64,000 bases of DNA, taken from NCBI GenBank assembly GCA_037389465.1, contig JAZARR010000146.1, positions 8,207,501 to 8,271,500 on the forward strand, read 5' to 3'. Shown piece by piece: positions 52,801-63,338 of this stretch (within the stretch, counting starts at the first letter, position 1; each line of letters opens with the position of its first letter). The notes beneath the pieces are model-generated. The model had not been told where the DNA came from and searched no databases. It saw only the letters and a list, made by a program, of their open reading frames with translations. The position numbers were made by a program, and so were the translations under genes. Origin of the DNA: Baylisascaris procyonis (taxonomy: Eukaryota; Nematoda; Chromadorea; Rhabditida; Ascarididae).

Positions 52801-55800
52801 GTGCTTCATCTCGATGTTGCAAATTTCAAATCACAACTCAAGAAGAAGAAGGATGCGTTGGTGATGTTTTACGCTCCATGTAAGTCCTGTGTTCGACTTT
52901 AGTAGATTTGCTATGACGATGACGACTTTTTCTTACAAGTTAATTATGCTCTTTTAATATTCCTTATTTGAATATGCGTTATTGATGTCTGAAGCAGTCC
53001 CAGGTTGGAATCCGATTCCAAGCTGAGAACAGAGACAGACAAAAGGGGGTTATTTGAAATGAAGAAAGGAATCCAGAAGGGAAAAATCAGCACAATAAAA
53101 AAAAATCTCGTTCGACGACGTGGTTGTCTTTCGTTGGCCGTGATCGCAACTCTATCCAGGCATTGCGGAGGAGGAGAGAGGGGAAATACGCAGATAAACT
53201 AATTTATGAAGAGGAACATCTATCAGTAGGTCATTTGAAAATATTCTTCATATGTGACTATGTTTTTTTTTTTTTGGAATCGGCTGGTGCAGATTTTCGA
53301 CCATCAAAACGAGAGCAAACGGCAGTTATAATCGAAAGTGGAATCAGCAGTAATCTATTGGCTGCATATTCGTTCCTAGCACTGTTCTGTTTATCGCTTT
53401 AATGCTTTAAAAAAAAAAAAATTCTTTAGAAGTAAGAAATCGTGATATTTTAACCAAATTTCATCATGCAAAAGTTATAATTACATAGTGCAGACGATCG
53501 GTGAAGTGCTAATATAACTTCAATTTCTGCAACATTTTTCACGAACGTTTTCAGCATTCAGAGACATTCATAGCTGCTTTCAAGTAAGCAGTCTCAAATT
53601 TCTGTTGTTGATTAGCGTATGCATGCAGATGATTCACCTTTAGAGTACGTTTGCGTGCTAAGGTATCTATGAATTATTGCTTCAGAGGCGCTCTTCTGGA
53701 ATAGTAATTAATGGACATACATGCTAACTTTCGAAGCTTACTTATTATCTGCATTTTCGGTCAGACTTGCTCTTACTTCTGCCATTTTGTTTTAAAAATG
53801 CACTTCGCAATTCCATTTTAAGCGTATTTATTTCTATATGAATTCGCACGATTCGGTAGCTTCTCAAAACCTCTTTTGTTGGATCGTTGTTGCAAATAAA
53901 AATGTTCCTTTAGGGTGTCAATTTTGTCAGAGGGCAAAACCGTTTTTCTCGGAAGCGGCCCGTCAATTAGCTGGTGAGAGTCGTATCGTTTTTGCGGCTA
54001 TCGACTGCACATCGGAGATATCATTGTGCCGTGAATATGACGTTCAGGTATTCGATGTTTTGTTTTTTATTGCTTTTATACCGATAGCTGATTAGTGATT
54101 CCATATATCCCAGGATCAGATGCTTTCTCAACGATCGAATCTTGCAATTGCCATCTTAGCTTGTTTATTGTAGCATTATAGGTTCCGACCTGAGCTTATT
54201 GTTGACAAAAGTCATTTCATCTCATCCTATAAGAGGAAGTAGTATGGCTGATCTATCGCCCGAAGTTGCTTCGTTCTCCCTCTCTCTTTCTCACTCATTC
54301 TTCTTAATCAGAAAGTCAGCAGCTATTTCCAAGACAGAGGGGATGTGCCCCAATCGGGTGCTAAAGAAGCATAAGAAACAGTTGAAAATTTCAAAGGATT
54401 TGGGAAAAAACCACTCAAAAACTTGCAACTTCCGATGACTTTTCTAATTGACCTGCAAATTGCTAAAGATCATCGTTGCCGGCTTACGGAAGTGAGACAG
54501 TTGCTAAATGTTTTTGGTTTTATGTTTCATCCTCCTTGTGGGAAGCGGTTCCTGGCAGTCAGTGTGTCGCAAATTTTGGCCAAAGTGATGAGTTTCAGGG
54601 TTTGTCGGGAATGTGAAGGAGGTAAGATTGAATGCCGTTTGAAGGTAGTGGGCTAGTTCACTTCAAATTGAGAGGTTCTGTTATAGGGCTATCCCACTAT
54701 TATTTATCTATCCTATGGTAAGAATCGAGTTGACTATGTCGGTGCACATGATACGCAATCGTTTATGGACTTTGTGAAACAGGCCGGACAAAAGGATGGG
54801 TAAGGCATTGTTGCTTGTTTCTTTATTTGTTCTTTTTTCATCATAAAGGTGAATTTATACGTGAGGATTATTGGAAAGAAGAAAACATTCACCGAATATG
54901 AGACATTAACTATTGTTTAACTTCTGGTTGTTTTGGAATGATAAAATGTTAACAATAGCATTGATGGTGAACTTTAAGTTTTTAAACCGTAATTGAGCAA
55001 GAGGGATACCTCAAATAGTGCTCTAGACTCATAATTTATGGTGATAATTTTGCAAAGTGCTTCTATTCATTGAGGGAAGGAAATCTCTACATTATTCGAT
55101 ACCCTAAACGCATCGCAAATAGCCAACTAAGCTTTATATCGTATCTTGAAGGTCATATTTTAATGTAACTTCGTTCTTTAATCTGTTGTATCACATACAA
55201 TTTGTTTTCATGGATATTTTATTATCGCAGTTTTATGGGTGCTTCCAATAAATTGAGCCTCTAAAATGATCATAAAAGCAACACTATAGGCAGGTCTTTG
55301 AATGCTTGAAGCATACTTCGTTTATTTCCGTTCGTGGGTTTTTTTTTCTTTCAGTTATACATCAGTATATACTAGGCCATTATGGAAAAGATTTTCATAT
55401 TTTCGTGGTCAAATTTTGCATTTTAGAGAATCGTCACCTGACTCAGGGGTATCCTTTGTGGATGCTGTAAAAGTGCTATCGAAAGGAAACCTCGATGACT
55501 ATACCTCTTCTGGCGAATCGATCGTTATGTTTTTTAAACCATGTAGGTTGCCTTTTCGAAATTTTATTACCCATTTACTCAGTCATAATATTCATGACAA
55601 TTTTCTCATCAAAAATGACTCATTATCTTATTAGTATCAATATTATTTATTTCATAGGTTGGCGTCCCATTTAATGACAATTGTTTTGCAAGTCTCTGCT
55701 TTCCCATTCGTGACCCCTGCATTATGTTTTCACTCGATGCCTTGTTACATCGCAACCTCTCGTTTTATTCTTTTCTTACATACCAATTATTTACTTCTTT

Positions 55801-57562
55801 CGTCGAAAATCTCATTTTCTTTTCATCTACGAAATAGACGAACCCCCGTTCCTGGGCAACGCAGGAATTTCTTTACCTACATCTGGGAAATACTTCCCTT
55901 CCCAAGGCAATTGCAATAAGTGGAACACGTAAATGGGGAGGTTTATAGGAAAGGTGATCTGTTTTGGTGTCAAAAAACGATCGTTGTTCTAAATGCGAAT
56001 TGTCCGTTGACAAATATGAGGTTCCCGTTGATGCACATTCAGTTTATCTACATTGCTGAAAATATGGAATGCACTTTCGGTTTCCTTCCTCTGAAGTAAA
56101 TGAAGCGGCGACAAAACATACATTAGAGCACTCTGTTGGAAGAACCCCTCTTCTTACGCCTGCCCATATCAGTTGTCTTGAAAATATTTTCCTTTGTGCT
56201 ATCTGTAATAAATGGTTCGTTGCACCAATAAGGTGTTTTAGGATTGCTCGTTTTTAACAGTAACATTGAAGAAAAACTTCCTTATTGGAGATAAGAACCC
56301 TCATAACAAAGCATATAATCTCGGTACAATGCTTAACAGTGCTGGAAATGAGAGGGAGGGGTGGGGGGATGGGGGGATGGGGTTGAGAGGAGCGAAGATG
56401 TCGAAATGAACCGAATTAATATTTTTGGTAGTTTCTATGAATAACCAAATTGAGGTTATTTCAGCGTGCAAAGAATGTGAAAATGCGAAATCCGCATTCA
56501 ATGCAGCTGCAGAAAACGTGAAAAATGGCAATTTTATTGCGGTTGATTGCACTCAAAATGAAGGTTTATTTTTTATTTTTTCATTCAAATTCATCGATTT
56601 TAGCAATTTCTAAGTTTCATTCTATACTTAACTAAATGATCTATTAAGTGAAATATTTATAGTTAGCACAACAATTCGATCACTAAGTGATATTTGAATT
56701 TTTGTAATGGTTGAGAGAGGTAGTAATTTCGGTGATATTGAATTCAGTTATTCATAAAACATCAAGGGAGGATATGAAAATTACAAGTTTCAAACGCTAG
56801 TTTGCAACTTATGGATGGTCTTTACATAACACCAGATGCTCCTAGTTCGTGGTTGGATTGGCACGTTGATGATTCACTTTAAAGACCCAAAAATTTGAAA
56901 ATTATGAGCTTGCTATGATTGTTGTGTGAGTGAAAGCTTATTCGGTGAATGTTTGGGGCGAAAGAATACACTTCAGCATCAAAGAACCTTACTTGTTCTG
57001 AAAAAAAATCTTCCACAGGTATGAATTTACTTTATTTGCATGAATGGACGCTTTCGGACTCAAATATTTGGTGATGTTTGGGGGGATATTTTTCTGTTTG
57101 AGGGGCTATATTTTAGCGATGCTGGAGGAAAGATAAGTTAGTGTAATTGAAAATATTCAAGACTTGTTTTGAAAAATCATTGTGCACATTTGTACAGCAA
57201 TAATGTAGCATCATATTATACTATTTTTTTAGTGATGGTTTTTTTCTAAAGGAAAGCGGAAGCTCATTGTTTATAGCATTTAGGAGAGAGGATTCAACTG
57301 AAAGGGATTTGCACACATACTCAAGCAACGAACTGTTTACAATTACAGTGCACTGCAAGCGATCCACTTTTTTAATGAAGAGACAAGGTAATTAATTAAG
57401 AAAATAATTTCAGGTTTATGCGAGGAACTTCACGTCGAGAAGTACCCGACTTTTAAGTTTTTTACTGAAGGTAAGGTACACGACTACGTTGGGGAACGAA
57501 CCTCTGCTGATTTCATCAATGCGTTTATGCGAACGAAACCAGTCGAGCATACCGAACTTTAG
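46876..57562 (+). CDS. PDIA5: PDIA5-like protein disulfide isomerase with a fourth thioredoxin domain
   Basis: Catalyses disulfide formation and exchange in the ER. Fifteen exons: 46876-46911, 47383-47469, 48558-48778, 49389-49516, 50152-50257, 50590-50755, 50856-51030, 51359-51467, 51728-51847, 52749-52879, 53914-54047, 54687-54799, 55427-55542, 56465-56563, 57414-57562, giving 629 aa. Signal peptide about 1-28 (FTIAILLLF core). The N-terminal non-catalytic domain contains [14 protein letters not shown], close to PDIA5. Trx1: APWCGHC, C182/C185. Trx2: WCGHC, C308/C311. Trx3: WCQFC, C428/C431. Trx4: SCKEC, C549/C552, with Ser replacing Trp. The cis-Pro motifs are FPT, YPT, YPT and YPT. Linkers such as [12 protein letters not shown] match PDIA5. 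The C-terminus is HTEL, a KDEL-like signal. Human PDIA5 (519 aa) ends after three Trx domains. The start is inferred: an upstream ATG (about 46849) is out of frame. Confidence 0.92.
48131..48295 (+). other. Candidate in-frame cassette exon of the disulfide isomerase gene
   Basis: Inside the 47470-48557 intron, an acceptor (CTCATTGCAG) and a donor (GAG|GTATGT) bound 165 bases, which is 55 open codons in phase 0 at both ends. Inclusion would insert [16 protein letters not shown]... between SFK and KLL, where PDIA5 relatives are contiguous. It is either an optional exon or a cryptic exon. Confidence 0.35.
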
Positions 57563-57715
57563 CTATGCGAACCCATTCCACTTCGAACAGATTGCTATAC
57601 TTCTGTAAGGGGAGAGCATTGTTTGTTTGTGTACTCATCTTTAGATGTCTTACTATTTTTATCTTACGCAAAATGCAGTCTTGTTGATATAATTAATGAT
57701 CTTTGATTAATAGGA

Positions 57716-57721
57716 TTTATT
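57716..57721 (-). promoter_or_regulatory. Polyadenylation signal AATAAA of the converging minus-strand gene
   Basis: Reads AATAAA on the minus strand, about 50 bases after the TAG at 57775-57773. The spacing fits a short 3' UTR. Confidence 0.5.
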
Positions 57722-57772
57722 AAAACGGGTCCCTTCTGGGACAGCTAGCTAATATTGTGGCCGATAAGAGTA

Positions 57773-58327
57773 CTATCTGAATGTGATAGGATTTCTCAGA
57801 GGAAAAGAAACCCCGTAAGACCAACGCAATTCGTTGCGAGAGGATTCTATCAGAGAGGGTATTGGATGTTCGGATGTTTCATACAATTGTTTGTGATGGT
57901 TCAAAAAACCACCATATATATAATAAAGTTATTTTTAACGATTCGAAAGAAAATCGAATACAGTTAATCATTTTTCTATTGTGATTTAATGACGCATTTA
58001 CGGTTTGTTCTTAAGTGCCTTCTTGAATGCATTTTAGGCCCATTATGAAGGGCGTATCATGCTGCTATATGCATTGCCATGCATCGTTTATTTTTTATTT
58101 ATTTATTTATTTATTTTTGTTTGTTTAACTTACCTGTTGTAACGTCCTGAATTTGTGTGCTAAATTCATATTCAATACTCGGGTGTACATTACAGACCTG
58201 ATATTCCGGCAGTGTTGAAAAATTAGGGCTCCTAAAGCAGAATATGATCGATTTGTGGTGCCACTGTCCAAATACTTCAATGCTGCTGTTATTTTCGGTT
58301 TCTGCGTCTACGTTTCTCAATAAGATG
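57773..58327 (-). CDS. 3' end of an unrecognised minus-strand gene
   Basis: Two phase-compatible terminal exons. Exon 58327-58134 (acceptor TTAAAG, carry of two bases) ends at an excellent donor CAACAG|GTAAGT in phase 1. It encodes NNSSIEVFGQWHHKSIIFCF, then LPEYQVCNVHPSIEYEF. The last exon, 57846-57773 (acceptor CTGATAG), encodes SSRNELRWSYGVSFPLRNPI and ends at TAG. The upstream part of the gene was not found; it should lie above 58330. The gene converges on the disulfide isomerase gene, and the two 3' UTRs probably overlap. The plus strand over 57755-57967 is also open, which weakens the last exon. No family was recognised. Confidence 0.4.
57922..57927 (+). promoter_or_regulatory. Candidate polyadenylation signal of the disulfide isomerase gene
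   Basis: The first AATAAA on the plus strand after the stop at 57562, 360 bases downstream. It lies past the minus-strand last exon, so use of this site would make the two transcripts overlap. Confidence 0.4.
58095..58117. repeat. TTTA microsatellite
   Basis: Tandem TTTA run directly downstream, on the minus strand, of the donor at 58133. It is therefore intronic for the minus-strand gene. Confidence 0.8.
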
Positions 58328-61300
58328 CTTTAAGTGATGCTATAAAAGTTGCCAATATACCAAGAGGACGTTTTTATGCGGGATATGTTCCTCATGGATT
58401 GTGCAGTAGTCATCGGTATCCTAAAATAAAGTTCCTTCATTGCAGTGTTCTGTTGTGTATATAATAACGTGAGTCGATATTTTTATACTAATACAAAGTT
58501 TGGTGTTTTAATTAACTCTTCCATAAAGCCTCATCACCGACAGCGTTGTGTCCTGTACTTTATTTGTCTTCGGGGGATTTAGTGACTCTTATATGTAGGA
58601 AAATGATACCCACGAGAGGTATTATCATGTTTTTTTCGGTACATGCTACATTAAGGGGTAGTAGGAGTTGCGAGGGATGCTATTGAGCGTAAAGAAGGCA
58701 AAAAAGATGGGGCTTATTCGCCAAGTGCGGTATATGGTAAAAAGGCTCCAATTCCAGGAAGGGAAGGAAATGAGGTGGGATGGGAAGTAATCAGAATTCC
58801 GCATATTTCACAAGTAGTGTGCAGGAAACTCGTTCCGTATATGCGCTTCTTTCTTTCGCACTAGCTAGAAATGTCTGGATGATCGGAAGGAAATGGGTAT
58901 CGCAAATGAGCTGTGGATGCTTGACTACACGTACGAGTATGCGCTAGCTTTAGGTCGAGATATGACGAAGTGAAGAGGGAGGATGAATTCTTCTAGAACA
59001 ATGCTTGTTCGTTAGTGCCAGCTGAGAGATAGTGTCAGTAGTGAGTGTATGTGTGTCAATATATGCGACAAATTTTAAGTTCTAACTTTTCTTTCGATGT
59101 CTTTTGATGACTCAAAGTGAATGCGATGAACGGGAAGCGTCCGGAATATGCGGAATAAACTGGGTTTTTTCGTTGTTTTTTTTTGGAACTTGAAATAGGA
59201 AGCATTTTTTTCTGAGCTAGAGTGCTTGTTTTGTTAGGGCACTTCAAATGTCTCAGGGAGCAATAACTCGAATGTATCCCACTTGAAAATACCTATGGAT
59301 TACAGCAAGTTATAGTGCCTGCACTTTGACAACGGGATATTATCAGTGAGTAGTGGCTACTCAAAGTTCATTTGGAATGACCACCAGTCCAATCCTGACT
59401 CTAGCGCGACCGGGTGTTGGCACTCAAAAGATTTAATCTCAAGTACCGCACAGACATCAAAAGGACCTTGGGGGGAGGGGGATAGCGGAAAGGTAGCAGT
59501 CCACTGAGGTTCAGTGACGGTTTTGAAACGGAGGTTTCAGAAAGCGCATTAAAAGTCCACAATAGCAACACGCATATGATATGATGTGTGTGCGTGTGTG
59601 AACCAAACGGAAGAGGATGGAAATGTCAGCAAAGGATTTTAAATCCATTTGATTTCGAGGTCTGTCATCAATAACGATGGATGTAGCTTATATAGCATGC
59701 CTTAAAATACTGATAATACCTGATGTAGCAAGGCAAAGCTCCGAAGTTGAGGCTTCTGCATGCCCTGTAAAGGTCGAATGCGGCAAATAGTCAATCGTTT
59801 CCATATTCAACCTTTACTTGAAATATGACAGTTTATTTGTGGACGAGAGTAGAGAGAGGGGTGGCAGTTCAACCTCCTCCAGTGTTTTTTCAATCAGTCA
59901 GTGGGGGAATAGGGGGAGGGGGTGGGGAATTACTTTTGATGTGTTCATCATCTTTTCTCATCCCCTTCAATTAGTTGCGTTTTTGATGCTTTAATATCTC
60001 GGCTTCATGCTTCATTTTGTGTTTATTTTGTGCTATTTGAAAGAGTTCATTGTCCATGCCACCCCATGCATGGACACATCTTGCAGATGGCACTCTATTA
60101 TATCATGCCCAGAGGCTATCGGGGATTGAGCACCGAGGAAGTGATCTCTTGCATTACCAACATCCTTCAATATAACATCCCATCCTGTAGAGTGCCATAG
60201 TTAGGAAACTTCGTTGCTTCTTTTCAAAGAAATATAGTAGATTTATAGTTGGAGCAGCCTTAGCATAACTCATCACTTTCTGCATTTTGTTCATCGCTTG
60301 TTGTGATCAGCCTTTGCTTTCTGGAACCCGATGTTCTTTATGCAAATGCTATAGATGGTTCGAAAAATATGTTTGATGTTGGCCCAAGTTCACGCAAAAG
60401 GGGAATCTGTGGCTCGGCTACAAGAGTGGGGAATCCGTAGTCCTTAGGCAATGAGAGTAGAGAATCCGTGAACCCGTAATGCAGGCACTAACTGGACACT
60501 TCCCAGACGTGTGTGATAGGAAATAACGATTTCTTGGTTGTGTTAGGGTCACGGACCCAACCCTCGTGTTCAAGCCGCCACTTCACGGCCGATCCATAAA
60601 TTACCCTATTTGTTGCGTGACCACAGCGCCACTCTGTAGCTGAGCCATGGATTCCCGATCGTTCATTAGATTCTTACGGATGAATAGTTGAGTGCAGAGC
60701 GGTTAATTCACGTGCCTTCAGAAGTCTCTGCAGTCTGTGTGGACGTTGATTCTTGCATCGATGCAGTGCTCGTCATCGAATGAATTCTTTGTGGCGCCAA
60801 CTTCCTCGCAGCCATCCGGTTGGTGAATTGCTTTACATCATCTCGAATATTGGCCCAATATGATAAAGACAGTTGGCGCTAATTGTTACTTCCCTTCCCT
60901 GATGGCCTTCAAATTAAGGGAGAGAAGAAGATCGTGATATTCGTAGCAATCTCACTTCGCGATTGAGGCCAGGAAAGTGACGATTCACTTGTAAAATATC
61001 GTCGAAATTGCGTAGGCGAGGGGCGGAGGGGGAGGAAGGAGATTAAAAAAAAACTGCAGGGGGTATGTGCAGTTGAAATTTCAAGGAGTCGCTTAAGAGG
61101 GGTTTCTCTTTGTTCTTTTACAAGTAGGCTGTCTGTCGCCTGAACTTTCATGTCACAGGTATCAGAATATCCGTTTATTGTTCTTCCGGAATTATTAACT
61201 CATATTTCATTTTCCCTTTCAAAAATTTTTTAAATCATGAAGTTGCATTTTCTTTAATGCATTGAATTGTGCATGTATTTATAGCCGAATATCGCTTGCG

Positions 61301-61800
61301 TTTATTTGCTTATCTCACATCGTTTTGCGTTTCTATAATATCTGATTGATTGATTGATGAAATGTGTATTAACTAAAATAAGACACAAAATTGAAGTTGA
61401 TTTAACCGTGTGTCATTACTAACTTTTCTATCGTATTGTTCTTCTTCCTCTATATAGTCAATTTATCTGCTTGTCGTATTTCGCGAATATAATTGCAGTA
61501 GTTTTCGTGTTGAAATTGAAGCGAGAAGGAGGGCAAACTTATAGATGAGTGTCTTCACATTGTCGTTATAGTCTTTCACGAATATCGATCATAACCAGGA
61601 ATATGTATTCAAGCAGTCCTTAGAAATTTTCTCTATGCTGATTCAGCGAATTCGATATGAAGAGTTAATTCCTCTTATGGATTGACTCTAGATGATCGAT
61701 TCATTCTTGTTCGGCAATATTTGAACTTTACCTTTAATGTGCACATCTTTGACAAAGCATGGCTATAGTGAGGTGTTGATTCGATTGCTTCACTTTCCAG
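58328..61800. other. No supported gene; some GC-richer stretches
   Basis: May contain upstream exons of the minus-strand gene and first exons of the plus-strand gene at 61801, but I could not place any. G-rich tracts lie at about 59895-59925 and 61018-61040. At about 60410-60480 the phrase GAATC(T/C)GT occurs three times at irregular spacing, and GGGTCACGGACCC near 60546 is a small perfect inverted repeat. No tRNA fold was seen. Confidence 0.4.
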
Positions 61801-61883
61801 GTGAGTCGAATTCATCCTCATTGCTTGCTGCTGTTCTGTCCACCACATCGAGTGCCGTCGCACCCAGCTCCGTTACACAACAG
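61801..61883 (+). CDS. Probable internal exon, Ser/Ala-rich (copy 1 of a duplicated pair)
   Basis: The acceptor CACTTTCCAG and donor CAG|GTTTCT bound 83 bases that enter in phase 1 and leave in phase 0. The product is ESNSSSLLAAVLSTTSSAV, then APSSVTQQ. Length, phases and the APSxxTQQ end match the exon at 63256-63338. Flanking exons were not identified, and the gene presumably continues past 64000. A low-complexity Ser/Ala linker is common in regulatory proteins, so no function is proposed. Confidence 0.45.
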
Positions 61884-63255
61884 GTTTCTATTTGAATAGC
61901 GCACCCACCATCTAATGATTTCTTAGGTTTTTTTTTTAAGTATAATAGTCGATCATTTGAGATCGAATATTAGATTTTGTTGGGATGATAGAAATTTTTA
62001 AGTAGAATAATATATAAGAAGGTCTACTTTACCGATTTTTTTCCCATTTTCTTCTTACTTTTGGTTTTATTTCAATTAAAATACGACAGTACAAGCGTTT
62101 ATCCTGACTGATGATCGTTGATGATACTGTTAACGGTGCATTTTATTATGAATAATGTGCAACGAATAGTGAGGAGGCACTGAGTAAAAACGTTCACCAT
62201 TCGCAAACTATAAAGTAGTAGGTAATTTTAAGGCGAATGGTACTTGGTGACATATATCCCCGTCACTGAAGAACGTTCTTTTCTGGAGCATTTAGTGGAG
62301 GGGTCGAGGAAAAGGAGGGATGAGCGATTCCTTTCCCCGCGATTTAGTAATTTCATTGTTCTCTATATTTCTAACTCTGTCACTGAAATTTCAAACAATT
62401 TATTCTCGATTGGGAAGCGATTTAGGATTAAAATGGGATATTTAAGGTGTCTCGAAGTGAGGTCTCACAGGGATCAGCCTCTCAATACGAGCATGTGACT
62501 GTGATGACGCATCTGCAACAACCCACTAAACCTGACACTCGTACGCAGTGTGCTGTCCGCTGTTCGCTTGGTACGCTACGTTAACGCATTGCTAATTTCA
62601 ACGTATCGCATCTGTTATCGTTGTAGTAATTCATTTTCACATCAATAAGTGATATTTAAAGATGCACTTAGAGTGCTCATACCCAAACCATTGAAATTAG
62701 TCTTATCTGCTTTTATAACTACGTTCACTATGATCGTTCGGAAATGCAATAGTACCAAAACTTGTCTCAGGTTATTCTGGGGTGATGTGATTGTTGCATC
62801 TGAGTTATTCGACGATGCGGCAGTATGCTTCTATAGTTGCTTAGACACTGACAATAAGGTGAACTGGGTAAATAAATGCAGGTATATATAGGGTTGTAGC
62901 GTTACGTGATGTTGGCAGTATTAGTTGGCTATTCACTCGTTTCTTTACTGTTCGATTTTTAGTGGTTTGGCACCCAGCTTTTTATGCTTATGCATGGTGT
63001 GATCTCTGATGCATCTACAGCATTAAATGGCAATTTTCATTGACGAGAGCATTCATCTCGGATAAGCGTTGTTTTTGTTGATTATGTAGTAGATAAGTGT
63101 TACTCAATTTCTTGATTCGATGGAATACTGCATGCTTGAGAATCAGCCCTATATAATCCGCATCGTTTGTTCGTTTTGTTTGAGTATGCTGTGCTTTTTA
63201 TGGATAAATGTATTTGTTGTAAAGCGCATTATGATGATGGGGATGAATTTTGCAG
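61884..63255. other. Probable intron between duplicated exons
   Basis: No further exon of compatible phase was found. The plus-strand frame at 62649-62891 contains a stretch FWGDVIVASELFDDAAVCF with an upstream CTCAG and a downstream GTGAAC, but its phases do not fit the neighbours. Confidence 0.35.
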
Positions 63256-63338
63256 AGGCATCGACCAGTTCATATGCAGAGAGTGCCCCCGCGATGGGTG
63301 CATTACACGTACATGCCCCATCTGCAATCACCCAACAG
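63256..63338 (+). CDS. Probable internal exon, Ser/Ala-rich (copy 2 of a duplicated pair)
   Basis: The acceptor ATTTTGCAG and donor CAG|GTTGGC bound 83 bases, phase 1 in and phase 0 out, exactly like the exon at 61801. The product is ASTSSYAESAPAMGALHVHA followed by PSAITQQ. All three forward frames are open across this exon. One of them is Cys-rich (CRECPRDGCITRTCPICNHP), so the frame is chosen by likeness to copy 1 rather than by openness. Confidence 0.45.

Noticed and set aside
60400..60860. GC-richer stretch with GTTCAAGCC resembling a tRNA or SINE B box
   Set aside because: No A box at the right distance and no cloverleaf could be drawn.
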